Below, piece after piece: positions 9,430 to 18,024 of a stretch of DNA of 64,000 bases. Each line of letters opens with the position of its first letter. Positions within the stretch are counted from its first letter, which is position 1. The stretch comes from Bacteroides ihuae (GTDB lineage Bacteria > Bacteroidota > Bacteroidia > Bacteroidales > Bacteroidaceae). The stretch spans positions 28,821-92,820 of the forward strand of contig NZ_FNVX01000002.1 in the NCBI RefSeq assembly GCF_900104585.1, given 5' to 3'. A program made the position numbers and the translations under genes. The notes below the pieces were generated by a model that saw only the letters and a program-made list of their open reading frames with translations, was not told the origin of the DNA and ran no database searches.

Positions 9430-9509
9430 GGTGAATTAACTAGATCAGCGTGGTGAATTAACTACTTCACCGCGCTGATCTAGTTAATTCACCGCGCTGA
9501 TCTAGTTAG
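9430..9509. repeat. Long imperfect palindrome built from 22-bp units, cyuA-slyD intergenic
   Basis: Two direct copies (second partial) of a 22-base unit starting GGTGAATTAACTAG (from 9430 and 9452) face two inverted copies (9472-9493 and 9494-9509). The outer arms 9430-9457 and 9466-9493 pair over 28 positions with a single G-U type mismatch and an 8-base loop (9458-9465). There is no T run next to it, so it is not a standard terminator. It lies between two convergent genes. The function is unknown; a strong RNA hairpin or cruciform would form. Confidence 0.85.
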
Positions 9510-9555
9510 CTCTCTTTGAGATGTGCTATATGTAAATAATAATTTGTTGACGAAC

Positions 9556-9592
9556 AAAAAAATGCAGCAAATATCTCATTGCTGCATTTCCC
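9556..9592 (-). terminator. Terminator of slyD (minus strand)
   Basis: An 11-bp stem (AAATGCAGCAA at 9560-9570 with TTGCTGCATTT at 9579-9589). On the minus strand it is followed by a T run (the A run at 9556-9562), 26 bases past the slyD stop codon. Confidence 0.85.
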
Positions 9593-9614
9593 TTATACTA
9601 TAAATGTAGAGTGC

Positions 9615-10253
9615 TTAGTGTCCACCGCATCCGCAGTTTCCACCACAACCACAAGCTTCACCTTCTTCTTTTTCTTCATTGTTGCCACATCCGCATCCGC
9701 CGTCGCCACAACCATCACTGCCGCAACCATCACTTCCACAGCTGCATCCGCCGCCTTCACCGCTCATCATGTTCACCATACCTTCAATTTCGGCATTGGT
9801 TGCTGCACGGTTTTCAACTACTTCGCCGATAAAAGTCAAATCGTTCCCGGCCAAAGGATGATTCATGTCCATTACTACAACGTCGTCTTTAACCTCTACA
9901 ACAGTTCCGTTTATACGGTGACCTTCAGAATCCATCAAAGGAACTAGGTTTCCTTCATAAATTCTTTCAGAATCGAAATGCCCGTCTACTTCAAAGATTT
10001 GTTTTGGTAGATCAAGTACGTGTTCATCGTCATAATCGCCATAAGCTTCTGCAAAGGGAATGGTGAACTCGAAGTTTTCTCCTACAGCAAGGTCTTTAAT
10101 TTGGTCTTCGAAAGATTCCAAAGTAGTTCCCAGTCCTGTTATAAACTGGAATGGGCGTTCAATTGTTGCTTGCTCTACCATGTCTCTTTCTCCATCATCT
10201 GTAACGTATAATTCATATGCTACAGTGATATACTTGTTTGCTACCGTTTCCAT
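9615..10253 (-). CDS. slyD: SlyD-type FKBP peptidyl-prolyl isomerase with Cys/Gly-rich metal-binding tail
   Basis: Cytoplasmic prolyl isomerase and chaperone of 212 residues. The split FKBP domain with its insert-in-flap chaperone domain covers about 1-155: ITVAYELYVTDDGE, the flap GLGTTLESFEDQI, then FEFTIPFAEAYGDYDDEHVLDLPKQ and VMDMNHPLAGNDLTF. The last 50 residues are Gly/Cys-rich with repeated CGSDGCG and CGCGGNCGCGG modules, about 13 Cys and a terminal His. This is the equivalent of the metal-binding tail that lets E. coli SlyD carry Ni(II) to hydrogenase. Here Cys dominates over His, so Zn, Cu or Ni are all possible. No nickel enzyme gene is nearby. A -7 element and a palindrome lie upstream, and a terminator follows. 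Confidence 0.93.
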   Translation of the reverse strand: METVANKYITVAYELYVTDDGERDMVEQATIERPFQFITGLGTTLESFEDQIKDLAVGENFEFTIPFAEAYGDYDDEHVLDLPKQIFEVDGHFDSERIYEGNLVPLMDSEGHRINGTVVEVKDDVVVMDMNHPLAGNDLTFIGEVVENRAATNAEIEGMVNMMSGEGGGCSCGSDGCGSDGCGDGGCGCGNNEEKEEGEACGCGGNCGCGGH

Positions 10254-10282
10254 TTCTTGTTTTTATTATGTAGTTAATAATA

Positions 10283-10308
10283 CCCGTATAATACGGGCTG
10301 CAAAGATA
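10283..10308 (-). promoter_or_regulatory. slyD promoter -7 element and adjacent palindrome
   Basis: On the minus strand TATCTTTG (10301-10308) matches the Bacteroides -7 consensus. Just downstream a 15-base palindrome CCCGTATAATACGGG (10283-10297) covers the predicted transcription start. Its position suits a repressor site or a 5' mRNA hairpin. The regulator is unknown. Confidence 0.55.
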
Positions 10309-10500
10309 TAAATAATTTAATTCTTGATCAGAATATAAGAGCTTAAATTTCAGATTATTAAGCTCTTTATTCGTTCTACTATATTCTATTTACCTAATTT
10401 TCAAATCGTTGCTAATGAAACTATTATGTGATAAACTAGGGGTTTATGACCTTGTTTTCTTACGATTATTTATTAATGAACGTTTTTTTTCTTCGATTTG

Positions 10501-10531
10501 TTTGGAGATTATGAAAAAGCCGTTACCTTTG
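10501..10531 (+). promoter_or_regulatory. Promoter of the ilv operon
   Basis: A -33 TTTG (10501-10504), exactly 19 bases, then -7 TACCTTTG (10524-10531): a textbook Bacteroides promoter. Transcription should begin around 10538, giving about 25 bases of leader before the ilv leader peptide. Confidence 0.85.
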
Positions 10532-10562
10532 CAGCACGATTTAGAAAAATAAACGTTGAATT

Positions 10563-10637
10563 ATGAATAGAAATACATCTATTAACCTGTCTCTGCTGGA
10601 TATTATTAGCGTCGTGGTGGTCCCATCAAGAGCGTGA
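10563..10637 (+). CDS. ilvL: ilv operon leader peptide (24 residues)
   Basis: A short ORF too small for ordinary gene calling: ATG, 24 codons, TGA. Its codons are loaded with the operon's end products: Ile-Asn-Leu-Ser-Leu-Leu-Asp-Ile-Ile and then Ser-Val-Val-Val-Val before Pro-Ser-Arg-Ala-stop. In all there are 3 Ile, 3 Leu and 4 consecutive Val. It sits between a perfect promoter and a rho-independent terminator that precedes ilvD. This is the classical arrangement for ribosome-mediated attenuation: stalling at Ile, Leu or Val codons when the charged tRNA is scarce would favour an antiterminator fold. Codon content and position make chance unlikely. The competing RNA pairings have not been computed. 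Confidence 0.88.
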   Translation: MNRNTSINLSLLDIISVVVVPSRA

Positions 10638-10681
10638 GGAAGGTTTGTGTATGTATATTCGTACAATAGAGATATTAATTG

Positions 10682-10714
10682 GAGCCTTTCTCACTATGTG
10701 AGGGAGGCTTTTTA
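10682..10714 (+). terminator. ilv attenuator terminator
   Basis: A 12-bp stem with two G-U pairs (AGCCTTTCTCAC with GTGAGGGAGGCT), a 3-base loop and a run of five Ts, 24 bases before the ilvD ATG and 45 bases after the leader peptide stop. It is placed inside the operon leader and so acts as an attenuator. Confidence 0.88.
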
Positions 10715-10737
10715 ATTATAACTAAAGGAATAAAACA

Positions 10738-12540
10738 ATGAAAAAGCAGTTACGCAGTTCGTTTAGTACACAAGGTCGCCGCATGGCAGGTGCTCGGGCA
10801 TTATGGGCAGCCAACGGTATGAAGAAGGAGCAATTGGGGAAACCTATTATCGCTATAGTCAACTCATTTACGCAATTTGTGCCTGGCCATGTACATTTGC
10901 ATGATATAGGTCAGAAGGTGAAAGTCGAAATTGAAAAATTAGGCTGCTTTGCTGCTGAATTTAATACGATTGCCATTGATGACGGTATTGCCATGGGGCA
11001 TGACGGCATGCTTTACTCTCTTCCTTCAAGAGACATTATTGCTGATAGTGTGGAATATATGGTGAACGGTCACAAAGCGGATGCAATGGTATGCATTAGT
11101 AATTGTGATAAGATTACTCCCGGAATGTTAATGGCTGCGATGAGGCTAAACATACCAACTGTTTTTGTTTCAGGTGGACCGATGGAGGCTGGAGAGCTTG
11201 ATGGACAGCATCTTGATTTGGTTGATGCCATGGTTAAGTCGGCCGACGAAAATGTGAGCGATGCTGAAGTGGCAAAGATCGAACAAAATGCTTGCCCAAC
11301 GTGTGGCTGCTGTTCGGGAATGTTCACTGCTAACTCGATGAACTGCCTCAACGAGGCAATTGGTTTGGCACTTCCGGGTAACGGAACTATTGTGGCTACG
11401 CATGCCAATAGAGCACAGTTGTTTAAAGATGCTGCGAAGCTGATTGTAGAAAATACTTTTAAATATTATGATGAAGGCGATGAGAGGGTATTACCTAGAA
11501 GCATTGCTACTCGTGCCTCTTTCTTGAACGCAATGACGCTGGATATTGCCATGGGAGGTTCAACAAATACAGTCCTTCATCTACTAGCGATAGCCCACGA
11601 AGGTGAAGTTGACTTTACAATGGATGATATTGATGCGCTTTCACGTAAAAGTCCGTGCTTATGCAAAGTGGCACCAAATACTCAGAAGTATCACATTCAG
11701 GACGTTAACCGTGCCGGAGGTATTATGGCTATTATGGGTGAACTGGCCAAAGGCGGATTCATCGAAACGAATGTGAATCGTATAGACGGAATGACGTTGG
11801 CTGAAGCAATAGATAAGTGTTGTATCACCAGTCCGAATGTGTCCGATGAAGCTATCAAAAAATATAAGAGTGCTGCAGCAGGCAGGTTTAACCTTGTGCT
11901 TGGTTCGCAAGATGTTTATTATAAGGAGTTAGATACTGATAGAGCTACCGGTTGCATTCGTGATGTGGAGCACGCTTATTCTAAAGATGGTGGACTGGCT
12001 ATACTGAAAGGAAACATCGCTCAAGATGGATGTGTGGTGAAGACAGCAGGTGTAGACGAAAGTATTTGGAAATTTATCGGTCCGGCTAAAGTGTTCGATT
12101 CACAAGATGCTGCTTGTGAAGGAATCTTAGGAGGAAAAGTCGTCAGTGGAGATGTGGTCGTCATCACTCACGAAGGGCCTAAGGGAGGACCGGGTATGCA
12201 AGAAATGCTTTATCCCACCTCTTATATTAAGTCTCGTCATTTGGGCAAAGAATGTGCGCTTATTACTGATGGACGCTTTAGTGGAGGAACATCCGGACTA
12301 AGTATCGGTCACGTATCTCCTGAGGCAGCTGCCGGAGGCAACATTGGTAAAATCCAAAATGGAGATATTATTGAAATCAATATACCTGAGAGAACTATTA
12401 ATGTGAAACTGACGGATGAAGAGCTGGCTGCGCGCCCGATGACTCCCGTCACCCGTGAACGAAATGTGCCGAAGAGCCTTAAAGCCTATGCAAGTATGGT
12501 TAGTTCTGCAGATAAGGGGGCGGTTCGCTTGATTGATTAA
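10738..12540 (+). CDS. ilvD: Dihydroxy-acid dehydratase
   Basis: Fe-S enzyme that dehydrates 2,3-dihydroxy acids to the 2-keto acid precursors of valine and isoleucine. The 600 residues are slightly shorter than the about 616 of E. coli IlvD. Signatures include [14 protein letters not shown] (Cys123) and [20 protein letters not shown] (Cys186-Cys192), which hold the cluster, and the C-terminal swivel domain motif [25 protein letters not shown]. First structural gene behind the leader and attenuator. Placing ilvD first, before ilvB, is characteristic of Bacteroidetes. Unambiguous. Confidence 0.98.
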   Translation: MKKQLRSSFSTQGRRMAGARALWAANGMKKEQLGKPIIAIVNSFTQFVPGHVHLHDIGQKVKVEIEKLGCFAAEFNTIAIDDGIAMGHDGMLYSLPSRDIIADSVEYMVNGHKADAMVCISNCDKITPGMLMAAMRLNIPTVFVSGGPMEAGELDGQHLDLVDAMVKSADENVSDAEVAKIEQNACPTCGCCSGMFTANSMNCLNEAIGLALPGNGTIVATHANRAQLFKDAAKLIVENTFKYYDEGDERVLPRSIATRASFLNAMTLDIAMGGSTNTVLHLLAIAHEGEVDFTMDDIDALSRKSPCLCKVAPNTQKYHIQDVNRAGGIMAIMGELAKGGFIETNVNRIDGMTLAEAIDKCCITSPNVSDEAIKKYKSAAAGRFNLVLGSQDVYYKELDTDRATGCIRDVEHAYSKDGGLAILKGNIAQDGCVVKTAGVDESIWKFIGPAKVFDSQDAACEGILGGKVVSGDVVVITHEGPKGGPGMQEMLYPTSYIKSRHLGKECALITDGRFSGGTSGLSIGHVSPEAAAGGNIGKIQNGDIIEINIPERTINVKLTDEELAARPMTPVTRERNVPKSLKAYASMVSSADKGAVRLID

Positions 12541-12571
12541 TATAGTACGAACAGAAGAAATAGATAGAACA

Positions 12572-14266
12572 ATGGAAAAGCAACTCATAACCGGGTCGGA
12601 AGCATTAATTCGCTCGTTGATTCATGAAGGGGTAAAAACTGTTTTTGGCTATCCTGGTGGAGCTATTATGCCAGTTTACGATTGTTTATACGATTACAAA
12701 GAAAAACTGAATCATGTGCTTGTGCGCCATGAACAAGGTGCTACGCATGCCGCACAAGGATATGCCAGAGTATCGGGAGAAGTGGGCGTTTGTTTAGTAA
12801 CCAGTGGACCGGGAGCCACGAATGCTGTAACCGGAATTGGAGATGCTATATTGGATAGTACCCCAATGGTTGTTATTGCCGGACAAGTAGTGGCATCTTT
12901 GCTTGGTAGCGATGCCTTTCAGGAAATAGATTTGGTGAGCATCACTCAACCAATCACAAAGTGGAGCTATCAGATACGTCGCGCCGAAGATATACCTTGG
13001 GCGGTAGCTCGTGCCTTTTACATTGCTCGTAGCGGAAGACCGGGACCTGTGGTACTTGACTTTGCTAAAAATGCACAGTTTGAAAAGGTGGAGTATGCAC
13101 CTTGTAAGTTAGACTATATTCGTAGTTATGTACCTGCCCCTGAAGTGAATATGGACGCCATAGCGCAAGCTGCGGAACTTATAAATTCGGCTAAAAGGCC
13201 ACTGGCTCTTGTGGGACAAGGAGTCGAATTAGGAGGGGCGCAAGAGGAACTACTCGATTTCTTGGAAAAAGCTGATATACCTGCAGGATGTACTTTGTTA
13301 GGACTCTCGGCTTTGGCTTCTGGACATCCTTTAAATAAAGGAATGTTGGGTATGCATGGCAATCTAGCACCAAATATCAAGACGAATGAATGTGATGTGT
13401 TGATTGGTATCGGGATGCGGTTCGATGACCGTGTGACGGGCAATCTTAAAACGTATGCCAAGCAAGCTAAGATTATCCACTTCGATATTGATCCTGTGGA
13501 GGTAGACAAAAATGTGAAAAGTGATGTCGCAGTGTTGGGCGATTGCAAAGAAACGCTTACTGCTATAACGAAACTCCTCAAAAAGAATACGCATCGCGAA
13601 TGGCGGGATAGTTTTAAGGAGCACGAAGAAAAAGAATATAATCAGGTTATAGAGAAGGAACTCAACCCGATAGAAGGTCCAATAACCATGGGCGAAGTAG
13701 TAAATGCAGTGACTGAAGCGACTAATAATGAAGCCGTACTTGTTACCGATGTAGGTCAAAACCAAATGGTGGCAGCACGCTATTTTCGTTTTACGAAGAA
13801 AAGAAGCATGGTCACCTCGGGTGGTCTTGGCACAATGGGCTTTGGTTTGCCGGCCGCTATTGGTGCAGCTTTTGGTGCACCCGGTAGAACGGTTTGTTTA
13901 TTCTGTGGTGATGGCGGTTTGCAGATGACTATACAAGAATTCGGTACCATCATGGAGACAGGTATTAATGTGAAGATTATTCTGTTGAATAACGACTTTC
14001 TTGGAATGGTGCGCCAATGGCAGGAGCTTTTCTTTCAGGAGAGATATTCAAATACTCCAATGATAAATCCCGATTTTATTATGATTGCAGCGGCATACGG
14101 TATTAAAGGACATAAAGTGGTGCAACGTGCTGATTTATCGGGAGCTATCGAAGAGATGCTTACTACCCCCGGATCGTTCCTTTTGGAAGTAGCGGTAAGA
14201 AAAGATGGTATGGTGTATCCGATGATACCTGCCGGGGAGACAGTGACAAACATGTTGTTAGGTTAA
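12572..14266 (+). CDS. ilvB: Acetolactate synthase large (catalytic) subunit
   Basis: ThDP enzyme that condenses pyruvate with pyruvate or 2-ketobutyrate, the first common step of branched-chain amino acid synthesis. It has 564 residues from the ATG at 12572. Catalytic Glu54 is in VRHEQGATHAAQGYARV. The FAD/central domain follows, then the ThDP motif starting GDGGLQMTIQEF (Asp near 447) and ending NNDFLGMVRQWQELFF. An in-frame TTG start at 12533 would overlap the end of ilvD; the ATG is preferred because the protein then begins MEKQLITGSEALIRSL as in the family. It works with IlvN, encoded immediately downstream. Confidence 0.97.
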   Translation: MEKQLITGSEALIRSLIHEGVKTVFGYPGGAIMPVYDCLYDYKEKLNHVLVRHEQGATHAAQGYARVSGEVGVCLVTSGPGATNAVTGIGDAILDSTPMVVIAGQVVASLLGSDAFQEIDLVSITQPITKWSYQIRRAEDIPWAVARAFYIARSGRPGPVVLDFAKNAQFEKVEYAPCKLDYIRSYVPAPEVNMDAIAQAAELINSAKRPLALVGQGVELGGAQEELLDFLEKADIPAGCTLLGLSALASGHPLNKGMLGMHGNLAPNIKTNECDVLIGIGMRFDDRVTGNLKTYAKQAKIIHFDIDPVEVDKNVKSDVAVLGDCKETLTAITKLLKKNTHREWRDSFKEHEEKEYNQVIEKELNPIEGPITMGEVVNAVTEATNNEAVLVTDVGQNQMVAARYFRFTKKRSMVTSGGLGTMGFGLPAAIGAAFGAPGRTVCLFCGDGGLQMTIQEFGTIMETGINVKIILLNNDFLGMVRQWQELFFQERYSNTPMINPDFIMIAAAYGIKGHKVVQRADLSGAIEEMLTTPGSFLLEVAVRKDGMVYPMIPAGETVTNMLLG

Positions 14267-14278
14267 TAAAGAAAGATT

Positions 14279-14839
14279 ATGGATAAAACATTATATACCC
14301 TCAACGTTTATTCGGAGAATATCGCTGGTATTCTAAATCAGATTACCACTATATTTACCCGTCGACAGTTGAACATAGAGAGCTTGAATGTCTCGGCGTC
14401 TTCTATTAAAGGTATCCACAAATATACAATTACGTTATGTACCGATGAAGATACGATACAGAAGGTTACTAAGCAGATAGAGAAGCGTATTGATGTGGTA
14501 CAGGCTCATTACTTTACCGATGATGAAATCTTTTATCGGGAGATTGCTCTCTATAAAGTTCCTACACAGGAATTATTGGAAAGCAATCAAATAGAATATA
14601 TTGTAAGTAGACATAATGCACGCATTATTGAAGTGAACTCCACCTTTCTGGTGATTCAGAAGTCGGGTACTACGGAGGAAACGCAGTCGCTTTATGATGA
14701 TCTGATAGAAATTGGCATTTTACAGTTTGTACGCTCGGGACGTATTGCTATCACTAAAAGTTGTGTAGAGAAACTTAGCGAATACCTTACTGAAAGAGAA
14801 GAAAAGCACATTCGGTGCAAAAAGAACTGTGAAGAATGA
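14279..14839 (+). CDS. ilvN: Acetolactate synthase small (regulatory) subunit
   Basis: Regulatory subunit that activates IlvB and confers valine feedback inhibition. It has 186 residues with an N-terminal ACT domain (LYTLNVYSENIAGILNQITTIFTRRQLNIESLNVS, about residues 4-80) and the C-terminal ALS small-subunit domain. The name ilvN or ilvH depends only on convention. It starts 12 bases after ilvB, and its TGA overlaps the ATG of the thioesterase gene by four bases, suggesting translational coupling to that gene. Confidence 0.95.
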   Translation: MDKTLYTLNVYSENIAGILNQITTIFTRRQLNIESLNVSASSIKGIHKYTITLCTDEDTIQKVTKQIEKRIDVVQAHYFTDDEIFYREIALYKVPTQELLESNQIEYIVSRHNARIIEVNSTFLVIQKSGTTEETQSLYDDLIEIGILQFVRSGRIAITKSCVEKLSEYLTEREEKHIRCKKNCEE

Positions 14840-15591
14840 GTGACGAAGATAGTAAGCATAGTAAGGTTGGAACGTATCATTTTGTAGCGGAACCTTTTCA
14901 TGTTGATTTTAACGGTAGACTGACAATGGGGGTATTAGGCAATCATCTGCTGAACTGTGCCGGATTTCATTCTACTGACCGTGGCTTTGGTATCGCTTCT
15001 CTTAACGAAGACAATTATACTTGGGTGCTATCTCGCTTAGCTATTGAACTGGATGAGATGCCTTATCAGTACGAAGAATTTACGATTCAGACGTGGGTGG
15101 AAAATATCTACCGCCTCTTTACTGATCGTAACTTTGCTATTATTAATAAAGATGGAAAGAAGATAGGTTATGCTCGTTCGGTGTGGGCGATGATCAACCT
15201 TGCCACTCGTAAACCGGCTGATCTGTTGGCTTTGCATGGAGGTGGTATTGTTGATTATGTATGCGAAGAATCTTGTCCGATAGAAAAGCCTTCGCGTATT
15301 AAGGTTGACACACAAGAGATTGTCTCGGTTATAGTGGCAAAATATAGTGATATTGATATTAATGGACACGTCAATAGCATTCGCTACATAGAGCATATTC
15401 TCGATCTGTTTCCTATTGAAATGTATAAGACAAAACATATCCATCGTTTCGAAATGGCTTATGTTGCTGAAAGTTATTATGGTGATGAGTTATCGTTCAT
15501 CAAACAACAAGTCGCTGAAGGAGAATATCATCTGGAAGTGAAGAAGAACGAAGACGAAGTCGTTTGTCGTTCGAAAATAATATTTGAGTAA
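14836..15591 (+). CDS. Acyl-ACP thioesterase (FatA/FatB-like) within the ilv operon
   Basis: Releases fatty acids from acyl carrier protein. It has 251 residues with two hot-dog folds: the N-terminal domain begins FHVDFNGRLTMGVLGNHLL, and the second holds the active-site segment SDIDINGHVNSIRYIEHILD, whose Asp-x-Asn-x-His pattern matches bacterial and plant acyl-ACP thioesterases. Its ATG overlaps the ilvN stop (ATGA) and it sits between ilvN and ilvC, so it is made with the branched-chain amino acid enzymes. Bacteroides lipids are rich in iso and anteiso acids primed from these amino acids, so a role in branched-chain fatty acid turnover is a reasonable inference; substrate length and branching cannot be read from sequence. 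Confidence 0.88.
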   Translation: MSDEDSKHSKVGTYHFVAEPFHVDFNGRLTMGVLGNHLLNCAGFHSTDRGFGIASLNEDNYTWVLSRLAIELDEMPYQYEEFTIQTWVENIYRLFTDRNFAIINKDGKKIGYARSVWAMINLATRKPADLLALHGGGIVDYVCEESCPIEKPSRIKVDTQEIVSVIVAKYSDIDINGHVNSIRYIEHILDLFPIEMYKTKHIHRFEMAYVAESYYGDELSFIKQQVAEGEYHLEVKKNEDEVVCRSKIIFE

Positions 15592-15665
15592 AAGTTTAAA
15601 TAATATATTAATAATCAGTCGTCTATCCGTTATCGCGGAAGAGAAGGCTTAAAAACTAAAACAAA

Positions 15666-16712
15666 ATGGCACAAATGAATTTTGGCGGGGTTACCGAAAA
15701 TGTGGTAACACGTGAAGAATTTCCGTTAGAAAAAGCGCGTGAGGTATTGAAAGATGAAGTTATTGCTGTTATCGGTTATGGTGTACAAGGTCCGGGCCAG
15801 TCGCTGAACTTGCGCGACAATGGATTTAATGTAATCGTAGGCCAACGCAAAGGTGGCAAAACATGGGAAAAAGCTGTAGCCGATGGTTGGGTACCAGGCG
15901 AAACTCTTTTCGATATTGCTGAAGCTTGTCAACGTGCAACAATTATCCAATACTTACTTTCGGATGCTGCCCAGATTGAAGTATGGCCAACAGTAAAAGA
16001 AAACCTGACAGCCGGAAAAGCTCTTTATTTTTCTCATGGCTTTGGTATCACATACAAAGAACGTACCGGTATCGTTCCTCCTGCTGATGTAGATGTTATT
16101 CTGATAGCTCCTAAAGGTTCGGGTACTTCTCTTCGTACTATGTTCCTCGAAGGTCGTGGTTTGAACTCTTCTTATGCTATCTTCCAAGACGCAACCGGTC
16201 ACGCATGGGATCGTGTTGTTGCATTGGGTATCGGTGTTGGTTCAGGTTACTTGTTCGAGACAACTTTCAAACGTGAGGTTTATTCAGACCTTACCGGAGA
16301 ACGCGGTACATTGATGGGTGCTATCCAAGGATTGTTGCTTGCTCAATATGAGACATTGCGTGAGAACGGACATACTCCTTCTGAAGCATTCAACGAAACA
16401 GTAGAAGAACTGACTCAATCATTGATGCCTCTTTTTGCAAAGAACGGTATGGATTGGATGTATGCAAACTGTTCCACTACAGCTCAACGTGGTGCTCTTG
16501 ATTGGATGGGACCATTTCACGATGCGTCAAAACCTGTATTCGAGAAACTTTACCACGAAGTAAAAGTCGGAAACGAAGCACAACGTTCTATTGATTCTAA
16601 CTCTCAACCGGATTACCGCGAGAAGTTGGATGAAGAACTTCGTCAACTTCGCGAAAGCGAAATGTGGAGAACAGGAGCTGTTGTTCGTAAGTTGCGTCCG
16701 GAAAATAATTAA
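15666..16712 (+). CDS. ilvC: Ketol-acid reductoisomerase (class I length)
   Basis: NADPH- and Mg-dependent isomerisation and reduction of acetolactate or acetohydroxybutyrate. The 348 residues put it with the short class I enzymes, not the about 490-residue E. coli form. The Rossmann loop is VIGYGVQGPGQSLNLRDNG followed by GQRKGGKTWEKA, where Arg and Lys suit NADPH. KARI motifs APKGSGTSLR, SDLTGERGTLMGAIQG and a C-terminal catalytic domain with NETVEELTQSLMPLFAKNG are present. Last gene of the ilv operon, 74 bases after the thioesterase gene and followed by a terminator. Confidence 0.97.
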   Translation: MAQMNFGGVTENVVTREEFPLEKAREVLKDEVIAVIGYGVQGPGQSLNLRDNGFNVIVGQRKGGKTWEKAVADGWVPGETLFDIAEACQRATIIQYLLSDAAQIEVWPTVKENLTAGKALYFSHGFGITYKERTGIVPPADVDVILIAPKGSGTSLRTMFLEGRGLNSSYAIFQDATGHAWDRVVALGIGVGSGYLFETTFKREVYSDLTGERGTLMGAIQGLLLAQYETLRENGHTPSEAFNETVEELTQSLMPLFAKNGMDWMYANCSTTAQRGALDWMGPFHDASKPVFEKLYHEVKVGNEAQRSIDSNSQPDYREKLDEELRQLRESEMWRTGAVVRKLRPENN

Positions 16713-16734
16713 TTGATTAGCAATTTTAAATAGT

Positions 16735-16766
16735 AGGGGATGTCCGTTGGGGCATCCCTTTTTTTG
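16735..16766 (+). terminator. Terminator of the ilv operon
   Basis: Stem GGGATGTCC (16737-16745) with GGGCATCCC (16750-16758), including a T-G pair, loop GTTG, then a run of seven Ts. It lies 22 bases past the ilvC stop. Confidence 0.9.
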
Positions 16767-16777
16767 TTTGTACTGCA

Positions 16778-17578
16778 TTGATTCATCCTACTCTTGTTTA
16801 TTGGATACATCTTTATTTAGATAAAACTGACGCTTCTTGGGTAAGCTTTGTCTGGATGATGGATACACACCATGCAGAACCCGGTCCCATATGGTTTGTG
16901 TTGACGCTTCTGTTTATTGAAACGGTTTATGCTTTTTATCGTCGTTTCTTTGCCGGCACTTTATCTAAATTGATTCCTGATAAATTGCCTTCAACAACAG
17001 GGATATTCATGTTTATGATTTTAACAGGGTTTGTAGCTTATCTTATTCGAATGGTTTATCCGGTCGGTACCTCTTTCTTTGGCTTGCAATTTGGTTTTTT
17101 CTCTCTTTATATCGGTATGTATCTTGTGGGTATTATCGCTTGTCGATGCAATTGGATGGAACAATTAACATTGAAAGGCGCTATCCCTTGGTTTGCCCTT
17201 TCGCTTATTTGTATTCTTATATTAATGATTGCAACAAGGGCAGAAGACGTTACTCCTTTCCTTGGAGGACTTAATCTGTCAGCCCTGTTTTATGCCATGT
17301 GGGAGCCGGTGATGTGTGTTGGTATTAGCTATTTTCTATTGGCATTTTCTAAAGAATATTTCAATAGACCGAATAAATTTATTCTCACCCTTTCCGGTGA
17401 CAGCTACGCTGCTTACATTATTCACCCAATGGTGGTAGTATGCTGTACTTTCTTAGTTGAGCAACTTTCTGCTTCACCTTTAGCAAAACTTGCTTTAGTT
17501 CTGGTTATAGGCATTCCATGTTGTTTTGCAATATCTCATCTGTTTAGATTAATACCGGGAATGAAGAAAGTATTTTAA
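16778..17578 (+). pseudogene. 5'-truncated acyltransferase family 3 membrane protein
   Basis: A 266-residue open frame with about seven or eight hydrophobic segments. It resembles the C-terminal two-thirds of integral-membrane acyltransferase-3 proteins: GPIWFVLTLLFIETVYAFY, a segment normally in mid-protein, is already at residue 36, and SGDSYAAYIIHPMVVV is the usual late motif. The N-terminal membrane segments with the catalytic His/Arg region (about 80-110 residues) are missing. Going upstream, the frame runs into the ilvC terminator and a stop at 16727 without any ATG; only a TTG at 16778 is available. It looks like a remnant left by a deletion ending at the ilvC terminator. A short functional protein is possible but less likely. 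Confidence 0.6.
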
Positions 17579-17814
17579 TGGTTTTCTTGCTAAGTATTGG
17601 CAAAGTTGATGTGAATTCATTTATCTTTTGTGATAAATGTTATAGGCCTAATCTTAACAGCTTACGCCCGTAAACCGAAGTGTTTTTAATCGAGAAAGAG
17701 TTTAATGATGACATCTAAAGTAGTTAATAGTAGGTTCATGCGAATAATGTGAGTGAATCTATTATATTCTTAGTTGATATGAAATATCCGATAATAAGGA
17801 GAACTGAGAGATAA

Positions 17815-17994
17815 ATGTACCTTTTCTTTGGCTTGAGCTTACCTCTTATGGCTTGTCAGCTACGCAGAAGGGGTTCTCGCTTTTTTCTTTCTTATAGAAG
17901 AATGCTTATAGATTATCTTTATATATTCACCGTATTTTACTGTATTGTTTTCGGTGTTAAGTCATTAAATAGTTCTAGTATTTTATTAAATTAG
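17815..17994 (+). CDS. Possible 59-residue hydrophobic small protein, unknown
   Basis: An ATG-started ORF with a possible AAGGAG ribosome site about 14 bases upstream. The sequence begins MYLFFGLSLPLMACQ, has a basic stretch RRRGSR and ends with one hydrophobic helix (DYLYIFTVFYCIVFG). I do not recognise it. It could be a genuine membrane miniprotein, but the AT-rich composition and the neighbouring gene remnant make decayed coding DNA or chance at least as likely. Confidence 0.2.
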   Translation: MYLFFGLSLPLMACQLRRRGSRFFLSYRRMLIDYLYIFTVFYCIVFGVKSLNSSSILLN

Positions 17995-18024
17995 TAACAC
18001 CAATTTTTTTATATTATATTAAAT

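Noticed and set aside
9579..9947. Plus-strand ORFs rich in Ser/Thr/Ala and His
   Set aside because: They are the antisense shadow of the repetitive Cys/Gly codons in the slyD tail.
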